Assembly: GCA_031379365.1 (NCBI GenBank)
Contig: JANNFB010000026.1
Location: forward strand, 1 to 64,000
Reading direction: 5' to 3'
DNA: 64,000 bases
Source of the DNA: CADEEN01 sp031379365
GTDB taxonomy: Bacteria; Pseudomonadota; Gammaproteobacteria; Burkholderiales; Burkholderiaceae_C
Both the position numbers and the translations under genes were made by a program. Shown here piece after piece: positions 1 to 7,853 of the stretch; within the stretch, counting starts at the first letter, position 1; each line of letters starts with the position of its first letter. The notes under the pieces are model-generated. The model saw nothing but the letters and a program-made list of their open reading frames with translations, did no database searches and was not told the DNA's origin.

Positions 1-24
1 AAATCACTTGCGCGCCACCCCCAT

Positions 25-138
25 CGTCCACGATCACGCTGAAACGGCGTCCACGATCAGACTGAAACGCCGTCCACGATCACGCTGAAATACCGTCCAC
101 GATCAGCCTGAAATGCCGTCCACGATGGGCTGAAATAC
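25..138. repeat. Five tandem 23-bp repeats
   Basis: Five head-to-tail units begin at 25, 48, 71, 94 and 117. Each starts CGTCCACGATC and ends near CTGAAA; the last is 22 bp. The variable bases fall at the same places in each unit. The array ends exactly where similarity to the IS3-type transposase begins (about 139). Stacked short repeats are typical of the ends of IS21-family elements, so this may be the terminus of another insertion sequence that cut the IS3 element. That assignment is inference, since no istA/istB lies in the window. Confidence 0.8.
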
Positions 139-745
139 GCAATGCAGCAACGCCACTGGCTTGCCGCGGCGCCACACCGCCATCTGCAACGAGCTGCGAG
201 GTCATGCTGGCCTGCATCGACCAGCCAGCCACACGGCGCGAGTACAGATCGAGCACGACGGCCGCGTACAGCCAGCCCTCGGCCGTCCAGATGTAGGTGA
301 AGTCAGCCAAACACGTCTGGTTGGCTCCGTCGGCCTGGAACTGTCGATCGAGCACGTTGTCGGCAATTGCGCTGCGCGCACCGCGATCCTGCGGCGAGCC
401 TCGACCTCTCGGTCGGGCGCGTAGCGCCTGCGCATGCATGAGTCGCTAGATGCGATGCAGGCCACAGCGATGCCCGAAGGCAAGCATGTCGTGCCACACA
501 CGTCGCGCACCATACGTGCGGTCAGTGCCCATGAAGCTGTGGCGCACCGGACTGCCGAGCACTTCGTCGGCCAAATCGCGTTGGCTGGGCGGCCTCGTCA
601 GCCAGGCATAGAAGCCGCTTCGCGAGACACCGAGCGCCTCGCACATCATCAGTACCGGCAAGGCCCCTCGCTGCTTCGCCACGAAGCCGACCTTCACATC
701 GACTCCTTCGCGAAGTAAGCCGCGACTTTTTTCAGGATGTCGCAC
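139..745 (-). pseudogene. IS3-type transposase OrfB, broken (stop, frameshift, truncation)
   Basis: Reading down from about 745, the product shows the HTH_21-type region (VSRSGFYAWL) and then reaches a TAG stop at 446-448. It continues in the same frame with the N-terminus of the rve/DDE integrase core, including ADFTYIWT, which holds the first catalytic aspartate, and GWLYAAVVLDLYSRR. Near 180-195 the frame changes: the expected MAVWRRGKP sequence continues one frame over. Similarity stops at LLHC, just before the HSDRGSQY motif that would supply the second aspartate. The second and third acidic residues are absent, so it is certainly inactive. Confidence 0.85.
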
Positions 746-1035
746 TCTATCCTGAGCGTCGCGTTTTCCTTCTTCAGCCGTGCAAGCTCAGCCCGCGCGG
801 GCTTCATTAAGCCTTTAACAGGGAATGCATGCCGCGGATCGCCCGCCAGCTCCCGCATCCACTTGCGCGGCACGTTACCGTGCACGTCCAGGTCGCGTGA
901 GGCTTGCGCCAACATCACGCCCCGGTCCTTGACTAGCCGCACGGCCTCGGGCTTGAAATTCCACACGAGTACCCGGCGTTCCACAAGGTCCTGCCATACT
1001 AGAGATTCTTCGTAGTTGAACTTTCTTCTCCGCAT
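694..1035 (-). pseudogene. IS3-type transposase OrfA with internal insertion
   Basis: The 113-aa product begins MRRRKFN and later matches the usual OrfA helix-turn-helix (FKPEAVRLVKDRG, ASRDLDVHGNV) and C-terminal leucine-zipper region (ARLKKENATLRIECDILKK). Compared with the usual OrfA layout, about 19 extra residues (rich in E, V, W) sit between KFN and FKPEAV, inside the first DNA-binding helix. The frame is open, but this insertion and the broken orfB suggest a dead gene. The orfA stop lies just after the A6G frameshift signal. Confidence 0.7.
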
Positions 1036-1098
1036 CGCCGCTCCTGATGAAGATCTGGACCCCCGCGAGCGGGCAGCCGCAGTTTCGCGGATGAGTAC

Positions 1099-2604
1099 AT
1101 GCCAGAACACATCAGGGCGCTGATCGTTATCTTGGTGCTGCTGGCAGTAAGCATGGCACTCATGCGCAAGCCTGCGCTGTTGCTCGGGATCGAAGCAAAA
1201 GACTACACCCGACGCTGCGGCTCTTGGCTTTGGGTCACGGCAGCAGGGTTTCTTGCGCATAACTTCTGGTTGTTCTTGCTGGCCGCCGCTGTTTGGTTGT
1301 GGATTGCCGCAAAACGCGACCCACATTCTCCGGCTCTGTACCTCTTCCTGCTGTTCGCGTTACCACCCCTCTCGGCATTTATCCCCGGGTTCGCTGGGCT
1401 GCAGCAGCTGTTCGAACTGTCCTACGCGCGCCTGCTGTCTTTGCTCGTGCTGCTTCCGGTGTTTGCCATGCACATGGGGGTGCGCCGTGCGAGTCGGCAG
1501 AGCTATGGTGTAGTCGACTGCTTGCTTGTTGCATACATCAGCCTCGGCTTGATTCTCCAGCTTTCGGTTGACACGTTTACCAACACACTTCGATATGCGT
1601 TTTACGCATTCGTCGATGTGTTCTTGCCATACTTTGTGCTAAGTCGCTATGTTGTCACGCTAGAAGCCCGGCGACAGGTGGTCTTGGCGTTTGTAATGGC
1701 AATGCTGTTGATAGCGCCAATTGCGGTGTTCGAATTCTTCAAGGGTTGGCTCCTCTACACCAGCCTGCCGGGAGCACTTGGCATACCGGTTCAGGAGATA
1801 CCAGCCTACATAGCTCGCGGAGACTCCTTACGGGCGGTGGTGTCGTCAGGTCAACCAATTGTGCTTGGCTACATGATGGTTATTGCAACTCTCCTGTATG
1901 CCGCGGTGGATCGCGACGGTGTCAAGGCAAAAAACTGGATATGCGGTCTGGCAGTGCTCTTGGCCGGAGTTGTCGCACCTCTATCTCGCGGCCCGTGGGC
2001 CGGCTTGGTTGCTGGCCTGCTCCTTTTGGTTCTGACGAGTCCCAAGCCGGGCTATTGGTTCATGAAGCTTGCTGTCGGTTCGTTGGTGGCCATTCCCGTT
2101 CTGGCCATGACAGGTGCTGGGACCAGCATCATTGATCATTTGCCGTTCGTCGGTACTGTTGACAGTGGGAACGTTGACTATCGTTCGACACTAATTGATG
2201 TTGCCTTGCAGGTTGTCTGGCTAAACCCCTGGTTTGGAAGTTTTGACTTTCTACGTAACTCTGCGTTCGGGGCTCTCGATCAAGGTGGGGGCGCGGTAGA
2301 CGTTACGAATACCTATGTCGGGATCGCGCTTTCCTACGGACTTGTCGGGCTAACACTGTTTGTCGGAATATTCCTCTTTGTTAGCTTTCAGTTGCTGAGG
2401 GCTTTGATCGCGTTGGGGCGGCGTGATATCGAACTTTTTGCCCAAGGCCGTGCCCTGTTGGCGGCGGTTGGTGCAACACTGGTCACGATCGGTACTGTGA
2501 GCAGCATTTCATTCGTTCCAGCTGTGTATTGGTGTCTGTGTGGTCTGGCGGTGGGTTACGCGCATCAAATCAGTACGGAGTCGCGCCCACTTCGTCCGCG
2601 ATAA
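1099..2604 (+). CDS. Polytopic membrane protein, Wzy/O-antigen ligase-like
   Basis: The 501-aa product is almost entirely hydrophobic, with about a dozen predicted membrane spans and a longer extracytoplasmic loop in the last third (around residues 345-400). This is the layout of Wzy polymerases and O-antigen ligases. A central region with RGDSLRAVVSSGQP followed by a span and LSRGPWAGL resembles the polymerase/ligase core, where conserved arginines act. It probably polymerises or ligates the repeat unit of the adjacent exopolysaccharide. It is the only plus-strand gene of the locus, starts 64 bases after the IS remnant and has a weak ribosome site. Its specific substrate cannot be read from sequence. 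Confidence 0.7.
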   Translation: MPEHIRALIVILVLLAVSMALMRKPALLLGIEAKDYTRRCGSWLWVTAAGFLAHNFWLFLLAAAVWLWIAAKRDPHSPALYLFLLFALPPLSAFIPGFAGLQQLFELSYARLLSLLVLLPVFAMHMGVRRASRQSYGVVDCLLVAYISLGLILQLSVDTFTNTLRYAFYAFVDVFLPYFVLSRYVVTLEARRQVVLAFVMAMLLIAPIAVFEFFKGWLLYTSLPGALGIPVQEIPAYIARGDSLRAVVSSGQPIVLGYMMVIATLLYAAVDRDGVKAKNWICGLAVLLAGVVAPLSRGPWAGLVAGLLLLVLTSPKPGYWFMKLAVGSLVAIPVLAMTGAGTSIIDHLPFVGTVDSGNVDYRSTLIDVALQVVWLNPWFGSFDFLRNSAFGALDQGGGAVDVTNTYVGIALSYGLVGLTLFVGIFLFVSFQLLRALIALGRRDIELFAQGRALLAAVGATLVTIGTVSSISFVPAVYWCLCGLAVGYAHQISTESRPLRPR

Positions 2605-2796
2605 TATTTCAGAAAATCTATTATATTACTCTTCCCTCATTATTGAGCTGGCGTCATTGTGCCAATTAACTGATAACGAAAAGCTTGCAATCAACCTTAA
2701 GCAAGCACATTTGTTATAGAAACATGGGCTCAAGAGATAGTATAGTATTCAAATAGATAGCACCCGTTTGGTGGATTTCAGATCACTTCAGAAGAT
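2605..2796. other. AT-rich convergent intergenic region
   Basis: These 192 bases lie between two convergent genes and are strikingly AT-rich for this genome (runs such as TATTATATTACT and GATAGTATAGTATTC). I see no ORF with a ribosome site and no clear stem-loop followed by a U-run. The composition supports recent acquisition of this end of the EPS locus. Confidence 0.5.
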
Positions 2797-3666
2797 CTAC
2801 GGCAAACGAGCAGCAGAACCCCTATATTCCTTCCAAGTCTTAAGACGAGCGTACAGACGGGCCATCCGCTGCCTAACTAGAAATTTTATCGGTCTCGTCT
2901 TTGCAAACAACAGCTCCTCGTAGACTTCACAATACGCTCGTCGATAGCTTCTTCCGTGCTTACTGAAAAAATAGGCAGAGAAAATTTCATAGTTTTCCAT
3001 TTGATTGATAGCAGTGCTTACAGATATTTCATTGACTCGATAGTCAAACATGACATCATCAATAAAGTGGAATAGTGCACCATGCTCATGGAGAGCTAAC
3101 CAGAAATCCCAGTCCTCGTTTCCTTTGAGCCGCGCATCATAACCATCTACCAACTGCCACAGGGACTTTCTGTAGACCGCCAAAGTGTCTATATAGTTTC
3201 TGAATAGAAGTAACAGTGGATCAAACGACTGTCCAATACTCTTCTGGTTGTCGGATCCGAAACGATCGTGTTTCCCGTAGACAACACCTACCGACGCATC
3301 TGCCTCCATGATGCCGACTGCCAATTCAATATACTGGGGCCTTATTTTGTTGTCGGCGTCGAGACTTAGAATATAGGGCCCAGCTGCTCGAGAGATTCCA
3401 GCGTTTCTGGCGGCGCACTGGCCCATGTTAATTTGGTGAATGACGGTATGACCCGCACTCGCCAATTTATCGAACTGGAGAAGGGTATTTGAATCCGTCG
3501 AGCCATCATTAACAATGATGATTTCAATGGGCCGATAGCTCGAGGTCACCACACTGTCGACGGCCTCTTGCAAGAACTGGCCGTGGTTGTAGCAAGGGAT
3601 GACGACAGACACGGTTGGAGCGGACATCTGGAGAGCTTGGCGCGTTGATCGAGTTGGCAGGTGCAT
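2797..3666 (-). CDS. Family 2 glycosyltransferase
   Basis: A GT-A fold inverting glycosyltransferase that would add a sugar to the lipid-linked EPS repeat in the cytoplasm. Seen: VSVVIPCYNHG at the start of the Rossmann-like fold, NDGSTD near residues 53-58, the metal-binding DAD near 103-105, and GNEDWDFW, supplying the catalytic-base ED, near 183. There is no membrane anchor. The start is uncertain: ATG at 3666 or ATG at 3627 (just before the fold), and neither has a good ribosome site. Base composition is near 50% GC, clearly lower than the flanking chromosome, so horizontal transfer is likely. The sugar is unknown. Confidence 0.85.
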   Translation of the reverse strand: MHLPTRSTRQALQMSAPTVSVVIPCYNHGQFLQEAVDSVVTSSYRPIEIIIVNDGSTDSNTLLQFDKLASAGHTVIHQINMGQCAARNAGISRAAGPYILSLDADNKIRPQYIELAVGIMEADASVGVVYGKHDRFGSDNQKSIGQSFDPLLLLFRNYIDTLAVYRKSLWQLVDGYDARLKGNEDWDFWLALHEHGALFHFIDDVMFDYRVNEISVSTAINQMENYEIFSAYFFSKHGRSYRRAYCEVYEELLFAKTRPIKFLVRQRMARLYARLKTWKEYRGSAARLP

Positions 3667-3690
3667 CGCGTAGCGGCGAGGCGTTGCCTG

Positions 3691-4983
3691 TCAGGCAGTG
3701 GGGTAGCTTGGTGGAGCAGAGCCACCAGAATTCGTTTGAAAGCTTACATTGACGTTCGCGCAGGTCATTCCGTGGTACTGGCGACTAAGCTGACGCACGC
3801 CATAGATGGGAGTCTCAGCGACCTCGAATGGATACGGTAGCTTGCATTCACAGAACAGCAGTCGGCCCTGATCCTTGAGGCACACGCGCAGGTTGTAAGC
3901 CCCAGGGACCAGGGGCAGGCTATTGATCGAGATGAGGCAGTGAACGGTTTCACCCTCGCTGGTACGGCGCGCGGTGTCAATGTCAATCGTGTCGATGCCC
4001 ATGATCAGGGTGCCGAACACATCCTCGATGTAGCAATGGACGGCTACGGCGAAGCACGCCTGATGCGTCGTGAACCTAATCCGGACTGTTGCGGGCTGCA
4101 GGGGGACCGGTTCACGGCCCTCTGGCCCAACGACTTGCGCGCTCAGACATTCAAATGGCCCCGCGTGCTGGGACTCCATCTGATCGGAACCCTGCACCGC
4201 TACATCAGAATAGTGGCGAATAGCGGTCTCCACCTCTCCGCAGAAATCAACACGGCCATCTCGCATTACAACCGCACGACTACACAAAGACTGCACGGCC
4301 GCCATGTTGTGGCTGACGAAAAGGACGGTGCGTCCAGACCCCGTGGAAACTTCCTTCATCTTGCCGAGGCACTTCTTCTGAAACTGCGCGTCGCCCACCG
4401 CGAGTACCTCGTCGACGATAAGTATTTCTGGTTCTAGGTGGGCTGCCACACCGAAGGCCAACCGGACATACATACCGGAGGAGTATCGTTTGACAGGGGT
4501 GTCCAAAAATTGCTCCACCTCTGAAAAAGCAACAATCTCGTCGAATTTACTTTGAATTTCGGCGCGGCGCATACCCAACATGGCGCCGTTCAGAAAGATG
4601 TTCTCGCGCCCGGTAAGCTCAGGATGAAATCCTGTACCCACCTCCAAGAGTGAGGCTACGCGGCCCTTGAGATGAATACGCCCTTCGGTCGGCGGGGTGA
4701 TGCGCGATAGGATCTTCAGGAGAGTCGACTTACCAGCTCCGTTCCGACCGATGATACCGACGACCTCGCCTGCCCGAACGTCAAAGCTGACGTCACGTAG
4801 CGCCCAGAACTCTGTGTCGCCTCCGCCATCGCGCATTTCTCGGAAGCGGCGAAACGGATTGGTCAGCGACCTACTGACGGCCTCTCTAAAGCTCGCCGGG
4901 CGTTGCTCAGACCCCAAGAGATAGCGCTTGGATATACCTTGGACTTGGATAGCGTTGTACACCATAGAGCCGTTAAATGACAT
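3691..4983 (-). CDS. Polysaccharide ABC exporter ATP-binding protein with C-terminal domain (Wzt-like)
   Basis: ATPase of an ABC-2 exporter moving undecaprenol-linked polysaccharide across the inner membrane. Motifs: Walker A GRNGAGKST (about residue 79), signature YSSGM, Walker B ILIVDEVLAVGD and switch FVSHN. About 170 residues after the ATPase resemble the beta-sandwich that in Wzt binds the chain's non-reducing end (start of PF14524-type domain). ATG 4983 overlaps the permease stop by 11 bases; ATG 4965 is an alternative. It is co-transcribed with the permease. A Wzt C-terminal domain normally means export of a finished, end-capped chain, which contrasts with the Wzy-like gene nearby. Confidence 0.85.
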   Translation of the reverse strand: MSFNGSMVYNAIQVQGISKRYLLGSEQRPASFREAVSRSLTNPFRRFREMRDGGGDTEFWALRDVSFDVRAGEVVGIIGRNGAGKSTLLKILSRITPPTEGRIHLKGRVASLLEVGTGFHPELTGRENIFLNGAMLGMRRAEIQSKFDEIVAFSEVEQFLDTPVKRYSSGMYVRLAFGVAAHLEPEILIVDEVLAVGDAQFQKKCLGKMKEVSTGSGRTVLFVSHNMAAVQSLCSRAVVMRDGRVDFCGEVETAIRHYSDVAVQGSDQMESQHAGPFECLSAQVVGPEGREPVPLQPATVRIRFTTHQACFAVAVHCYIEDVFGTLIMGIDTIDIDTARRTSEGETVHCLISINSLPLVPGAYNLRVCLKDQGRLLFCECKLPYPFEVAETPIYGVRQLSRQYHGMTCANVNVSFQTNSGGSAPPSYPTA

Positions 4984-5839
4984 CTGCGAATTTTTGCTCT
5001 GTCTTGCGAAACTTGTAAATTCCGAACATGAACAGCAGCACTGAGATACAGCACGAAACACCGAGTGTTGTGAAGTTCCAAGCCTTCCCCAAGATAGCAG
5101 AGCGAAATCCGTCGATCAAGCCGGCCATTGGATTTAGTGCGAGTACCCAGTGCCACTCGGCTGGAACGATACTAACTGCGTAGACAACAGGCGACAGGTA
5201 CATCATCGCCTGCATCATGAAAGGGACGGCAAACCGGAGATCCCTGAACGTGACAGTAAGGGCGGAAAGCAGCAACCCCAGACCAAGCGTCGCGAGGATG
5301 ACGAAGAACAGTAATGCTGGTAAGAACACGATCTGCCAACTGGGCACCGTCCGGTACCAGACAAGTAGTGCGACAAACAGCACAGAGGCGATCGCAAAGT
5401 CAACGAGGCAGGTTCCGATAGCGCTAACCGGCACGAAGAGTCGCGGAAAGTAGACCTTCGTCAGTAGATTTTGTTGATTGACGAGGCTGAGGCCCGCAGT
5501 CGAGACCCCGCTGGAAAAGAAGTTCCAGGGCAGCAACCCTGCGAACACAAACAAGGCGAAGGGGAAGCCCTCAGACGACAGCCCAGCGAGGCGTCCAAAG
5601 ATGATGGTGAACACCACCACGCTAAACATCGGCTGGATGACTGCCCACGCCACGCCGAGGATAGTCTGCTTGTAGCGGATCTTAAAGTCGCGCCAAACCA
5701 TGAAGTAGAGCAACTCGCGATAGCGAATCAGCTCTGACCAGCCCAAACCGCCCCATCCGCGGGGGGACTCGATAAGGAGTTCCGGCAATTCGGTCTCACG
5801 CGCAGCGACGAGTGCGGCTGCGGATCCAGCTGACGTCAT
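4973..5839 (-). CDS. Polysaccharide ABC exporter permease (Wzm/KpsM type)
   Basis: 288-residue ABC-2 permease. After a soluble N-terminus containing WSELIRYRELLYFMVWRD and KIRYKQT (an ABC-2 signature with the coupling-helix region), six hydrophobic helices follow. It pairs with the Wzt-like ATPase, whose gene overlaps its end. I chose ATG 5839, which has GGGA about 9 bases upstream; a TTG at 5851 is in frame. The operon continues from exosortase B after 211 bases, so its own promoter is possible. Confidence 0.85.
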   Translation of the reverse strand: MTSAGSAAALVAARETELPELLIESPRGWGGLGWSELIRYRELLYFMVWRDFKIRYKQTILGVAWAVIQPMFSVVVFTIIFGRLAGLSSEGFPFALFVFAGLLPWNFFSSGVSTAGLSLVNQQNLLTKVYFPRLFVPVSAIGTCLVDFAIASVLFVALLVWYRTVPSWQIVFLPALLFFVILATLGLGLLLSALTVTFRDLRFAVPFMMQAMMYLSPVVYAVSIVPAEWHWVLALNPMAGLIDGFRSAILGKAWNFTTLGVSCCISVLLFMFGIYKFRKTEQKFADVI

Positions 5840-5904
5840 GGTGTTTCCCAATTAGCGAAGAGCGTCAACAGGCTCATCTGGTGAGCCACTGAGGGTGATT
5901 GATG

Positions 5905-5929
5905 GGTTCGCTGCGACTGGAGGCGAACC
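5905..5929 (-). other. Inverted repeat between exosortase B and the exporter genes
   Basis: GGTTCGC and GCGAACC form a 7-bp perfect stem around an 11-base loop in the 211-base gap downstream of exosortase B. There is no U-run after it on either strand, so it is not a canonical intrinsic terminator. It could stabilise the 3' end of the upstream transcript or bind a regulator. A 91-codon open frame across this gap has no support. Confidence 0.35.
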
Positions 5930-6050
5930 ATGACGACTAGCCGAGTGCAATTTCAACCAGGCGTTGCGAGGGCCAAGTTCACGACCTGCTTCGGCAGCGA
6001 CGCCAAGTGCGAAGTCACACTGTGAGGAAGTCGCGGCAGGGAAGCCAAGT

Positions 6051-6941
6051 TCATCGGCCCGTTGGAACTGCCGACGGCGACACAGTGCTGTCGAAGAAAA
6101 TCCGCGCCAAAAGCGTGTCCAGTGCAAACAAGAACATAAGCGCCACCAACATCAGCACCATGCCCGCCGCGCCATGCACAAAACCCTGCCCCGCCTCGTC
6201 ACCGAAGTGGTAGGTCACAAGCACAAGCACGATGACGCGCACGCCGTTCGAAATCAAGGCAATCGGGATGATCGATGCCAGCATCCATGCGTTGTGCCAC
6301 CGGTTCCGTCGGCCCATGATGTAGATGAACAAGGTACCGAGCGCAGATAGGCTGAACAGCGAGTGCAGGCCCGAACACGCATCGGCCACCAGCAACTGGT
6401 ACTGCCCTATCGTGATCATCACGCCCGACCGAGCGATCGGGTAACCCAATGCATGCATGAACTCGGTGACCACGACCGAGATACCGTGCTTCAGGGGCCC
6501 GGTAAGCAGGTCGACAAGCGTGCCGGGCAGGGGCACCATGAAGACCAGATAAACCACAGGGAACCACGCTGCGCGCAGCGCACCTGGGCCACGCAGCAGC
6601 ACCAAAATGGAAGCGACGACGATGGGTTGCGACAGGAACTCGGCGCTGGAAATGCCAAACGCCCGCCCGAACAAGTAGAGGAAGACGCCGAGCGCGAGCA
6701 AAGACCACGCCCAGGCTGAGGAGGGCTCGACAGGGGCGGAGACCAATTTCTCTCGAACCGACCAAAACAGCCACACCGCAACCGCCAGCACGATCGGGCC
6801 ATGGCCGAAGTCTTCGGTGTTCCAGAGGCCGTGCGCAGCGGTCCAGTAGCTCGGCAGGTACATCGCAGCGAGGCCAAGCGCGGTGATTAGCCAGGGCGTT
6901 GCCTCTGCACCGACCAGCGACTTGGGGAGCACAGCGGACAC
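6051..6941 (-). CDS. xrtB: Exosortase B (EpsH/XrtB family)
   Basis: Eight-span inner-membrane cysteine transpeptidase of the exosortase/archaeosortase family, encoded in EPS loci and expected to process PEP-CTERM proteins. The catalytic triad is visible: Cys189 in ADACSGLHSL, Arg235 in NGVRVI and His256 in GFVHGAAG. It starts with GTG directly after the epsG stop, and AAGGAGAC at the end of epsG serves as ribosome site, so the two are translationally linked. Subtype B is inferred from its place after EpsD-E-F-G. No fused EpsI domain is present; the EpsI gene is 8 kb upstream. No obvious PEP-CTERM substrate lies in this locus. Confidence 0.9.
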   Translation of the reverse strand: MSAVLPKSLVGAEATPWLITALGLAAMYLPSYWTAAHGLWNTEDFGHGPIVLAVAVWLFWSVREKLVSAPVEPSSAWAWSLLALGVFLYLFGRAFGISSAEFLSQPIVVASILVLLRGPGALRAAWFPVVYLVFMVPLPGTLVDLLTGPLKHGISVVVTEFMHALGYPIARSGVMITIGQYQLLVADACSGLHSLFSLSALGTLFIYIMGRRNRWHNAWMLASIIPIALISNGVRVIVLVLVTYHFGDEAGQGFVHGAAGMVLMLVALMFLFALDTLLARIFFDSTVSPSAVPTGR

Positions 6942-7853
6942 TCAAGTCTCCTTGACCAAGGAGGCGTTCTTTCGTGCCGGCACGTCCACCAGCACGGACC
7001 CAACGACATTGATACCGCCGCCCGACATGGCATTGACGGCTTCGTTGAAGTGCGCCATGCGGGTCATGTTGGTGCGAGCGACAAACAGAGCCGCGCCGGC
7101 CGTTCTGGCCAGCATCATGGCATCAGTTCCGCTGGATATCGCCGGCGTATCGACCACCACGACGTCGAAGGTCGACATGCTCTGGTGAAAAATGCGCGCC
7201 AACGCCGGCCGGCTGAGCAACTCGGCTGGGTTCGGCGGCGTCGGCCCTGAAGGAAGCACCGCCAAGCCGGGGATGCCGTAGACAAAGGTCACGACCTGCT
7301 CCTGCATGCGCCCGGCCAGCAAGTTGGACAAGCCACTCTGATTCTCGATCTTGAACAACTTGTGTTGTCGCGGCTCGCGCAGGTCGGCGTCGATGAGCAA
7401 AGTTCGTTCGCCGAGTTGGGCGAAAGTCACCGCCAGGTTAGCCGCCAAGTAGCTGCGCCCTTCCCCACGTGATGTGCCCACGATCGCCAAGCTGGTGCGC
7501 TTGCCGGCCTCGTCGAACCATCGCAATTGCAGTTGGCTGCGCAAGGCGCGCAAGGCCTCGCCTTCTTGGCTGAAGGGGCGATAAGCCGCGACCACTTCGC
7601 CACTGATAGGCCTGTTTGGACCGGGCTGAAGGTACGGGTAGTCGAACTGCAGCGACAGTGCATACAGCACGTCGCCTTCGGTGATGAGTCCCAGTTCGAT
7701 GCCCGCTTCGCCGAAGCGCAGGGACGCCTGACGCTGGAAGTTGATGATCCGCTCAGCGTCGGCAGCAGCGAGCCGCCCCGCGTCGATCAGGATTGCACCG
7801 ATCGACCGGTCAGCGTTTCTGACCTTGGTCGACAGCATCGTCACAGGCGTCAT
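6942..7853 (-). CDS. epsG: EpsG, chain-length-associated tyrosine-kinase-like ATPase
   Basis: 303 residues. The N-terminal third resembles the GspE/MshE N-domain (AGRLAAADAERI, RFGEAGIELGLIT). It is followed by a BY-kinase/MinD-like P-loop ATPase: Walker A GTSRGEGRS (126-134), Walker A' LLIDADLREP (152-161) and Walker B VVVDTPA. It would bind the cytoplasmic face of EpsF and control polymer length. The Walker A lysine position carries arginine, and the C-terminus (PARKNASLVKET) has no tyrosine cluster, so classic autophosphorylation is doubtful. I believe the arginine is usual in EpsG proteins. It starts inside the epsF stop (ATGA overlap). Confidence 0.85.
   Translation of the reverse strand: MTPVTMLSTKVRNADRSIGAILIDAGRLAAADAERIINFQRQASLRFGEAGIELGLITEGDVLYALSLQFDYPYLQPGPNRPISGEVVAAYRPFSQEGEALRALRSQLQLRWFDEAGKRTSLAIVGTSRGEGRSYLAANLAVTFAQLGERTLLIDADLREPRQHKLFKIENQSGLSNLLAGRMQEQVVTFVYGIPGLAVLPSGPTPPNPAELLSRPALARIFHQSMSTFDVVVVDTPAISSGTDAMMLARTAGAALFVARTNMTRMAHFNEAVNAMSGGGINVVGSVLVDVPARKNASLVKET

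Larger units (their letters stand above)
139..1035 (-). mobile_element. Degenerate, truncated IS3-family insertion sequence
   Basis: The minus strand carries orfA and orfB of an IS3-type element with the classic A6G slippery run (positions 726-732) where orfA would shift -1 into orfB. orfB has an in-frame stop and a frameshift. It is cut off at about 139, just after the first DDE aspartate region, by the 23-bp repeat array. The left end and most of the catalytic domain are missing, so the element cannot move by itself. I did not find convincing terminal inverted repeats. It borders the exopolysaccharide locus and suggests rearrangement there. Confidence 0.85.

Noticed and set aside
25..138. 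CRISPR array
   Set aside because: The units are directly tandem with no spacers, and no cas genes are present.
5852..6127. 91-codon minus-strand ORF between exosortase B and the ABC permease
   Set aside because: It overlaps the exosortase 3' end, has no ribosome site and no recognisable feature.
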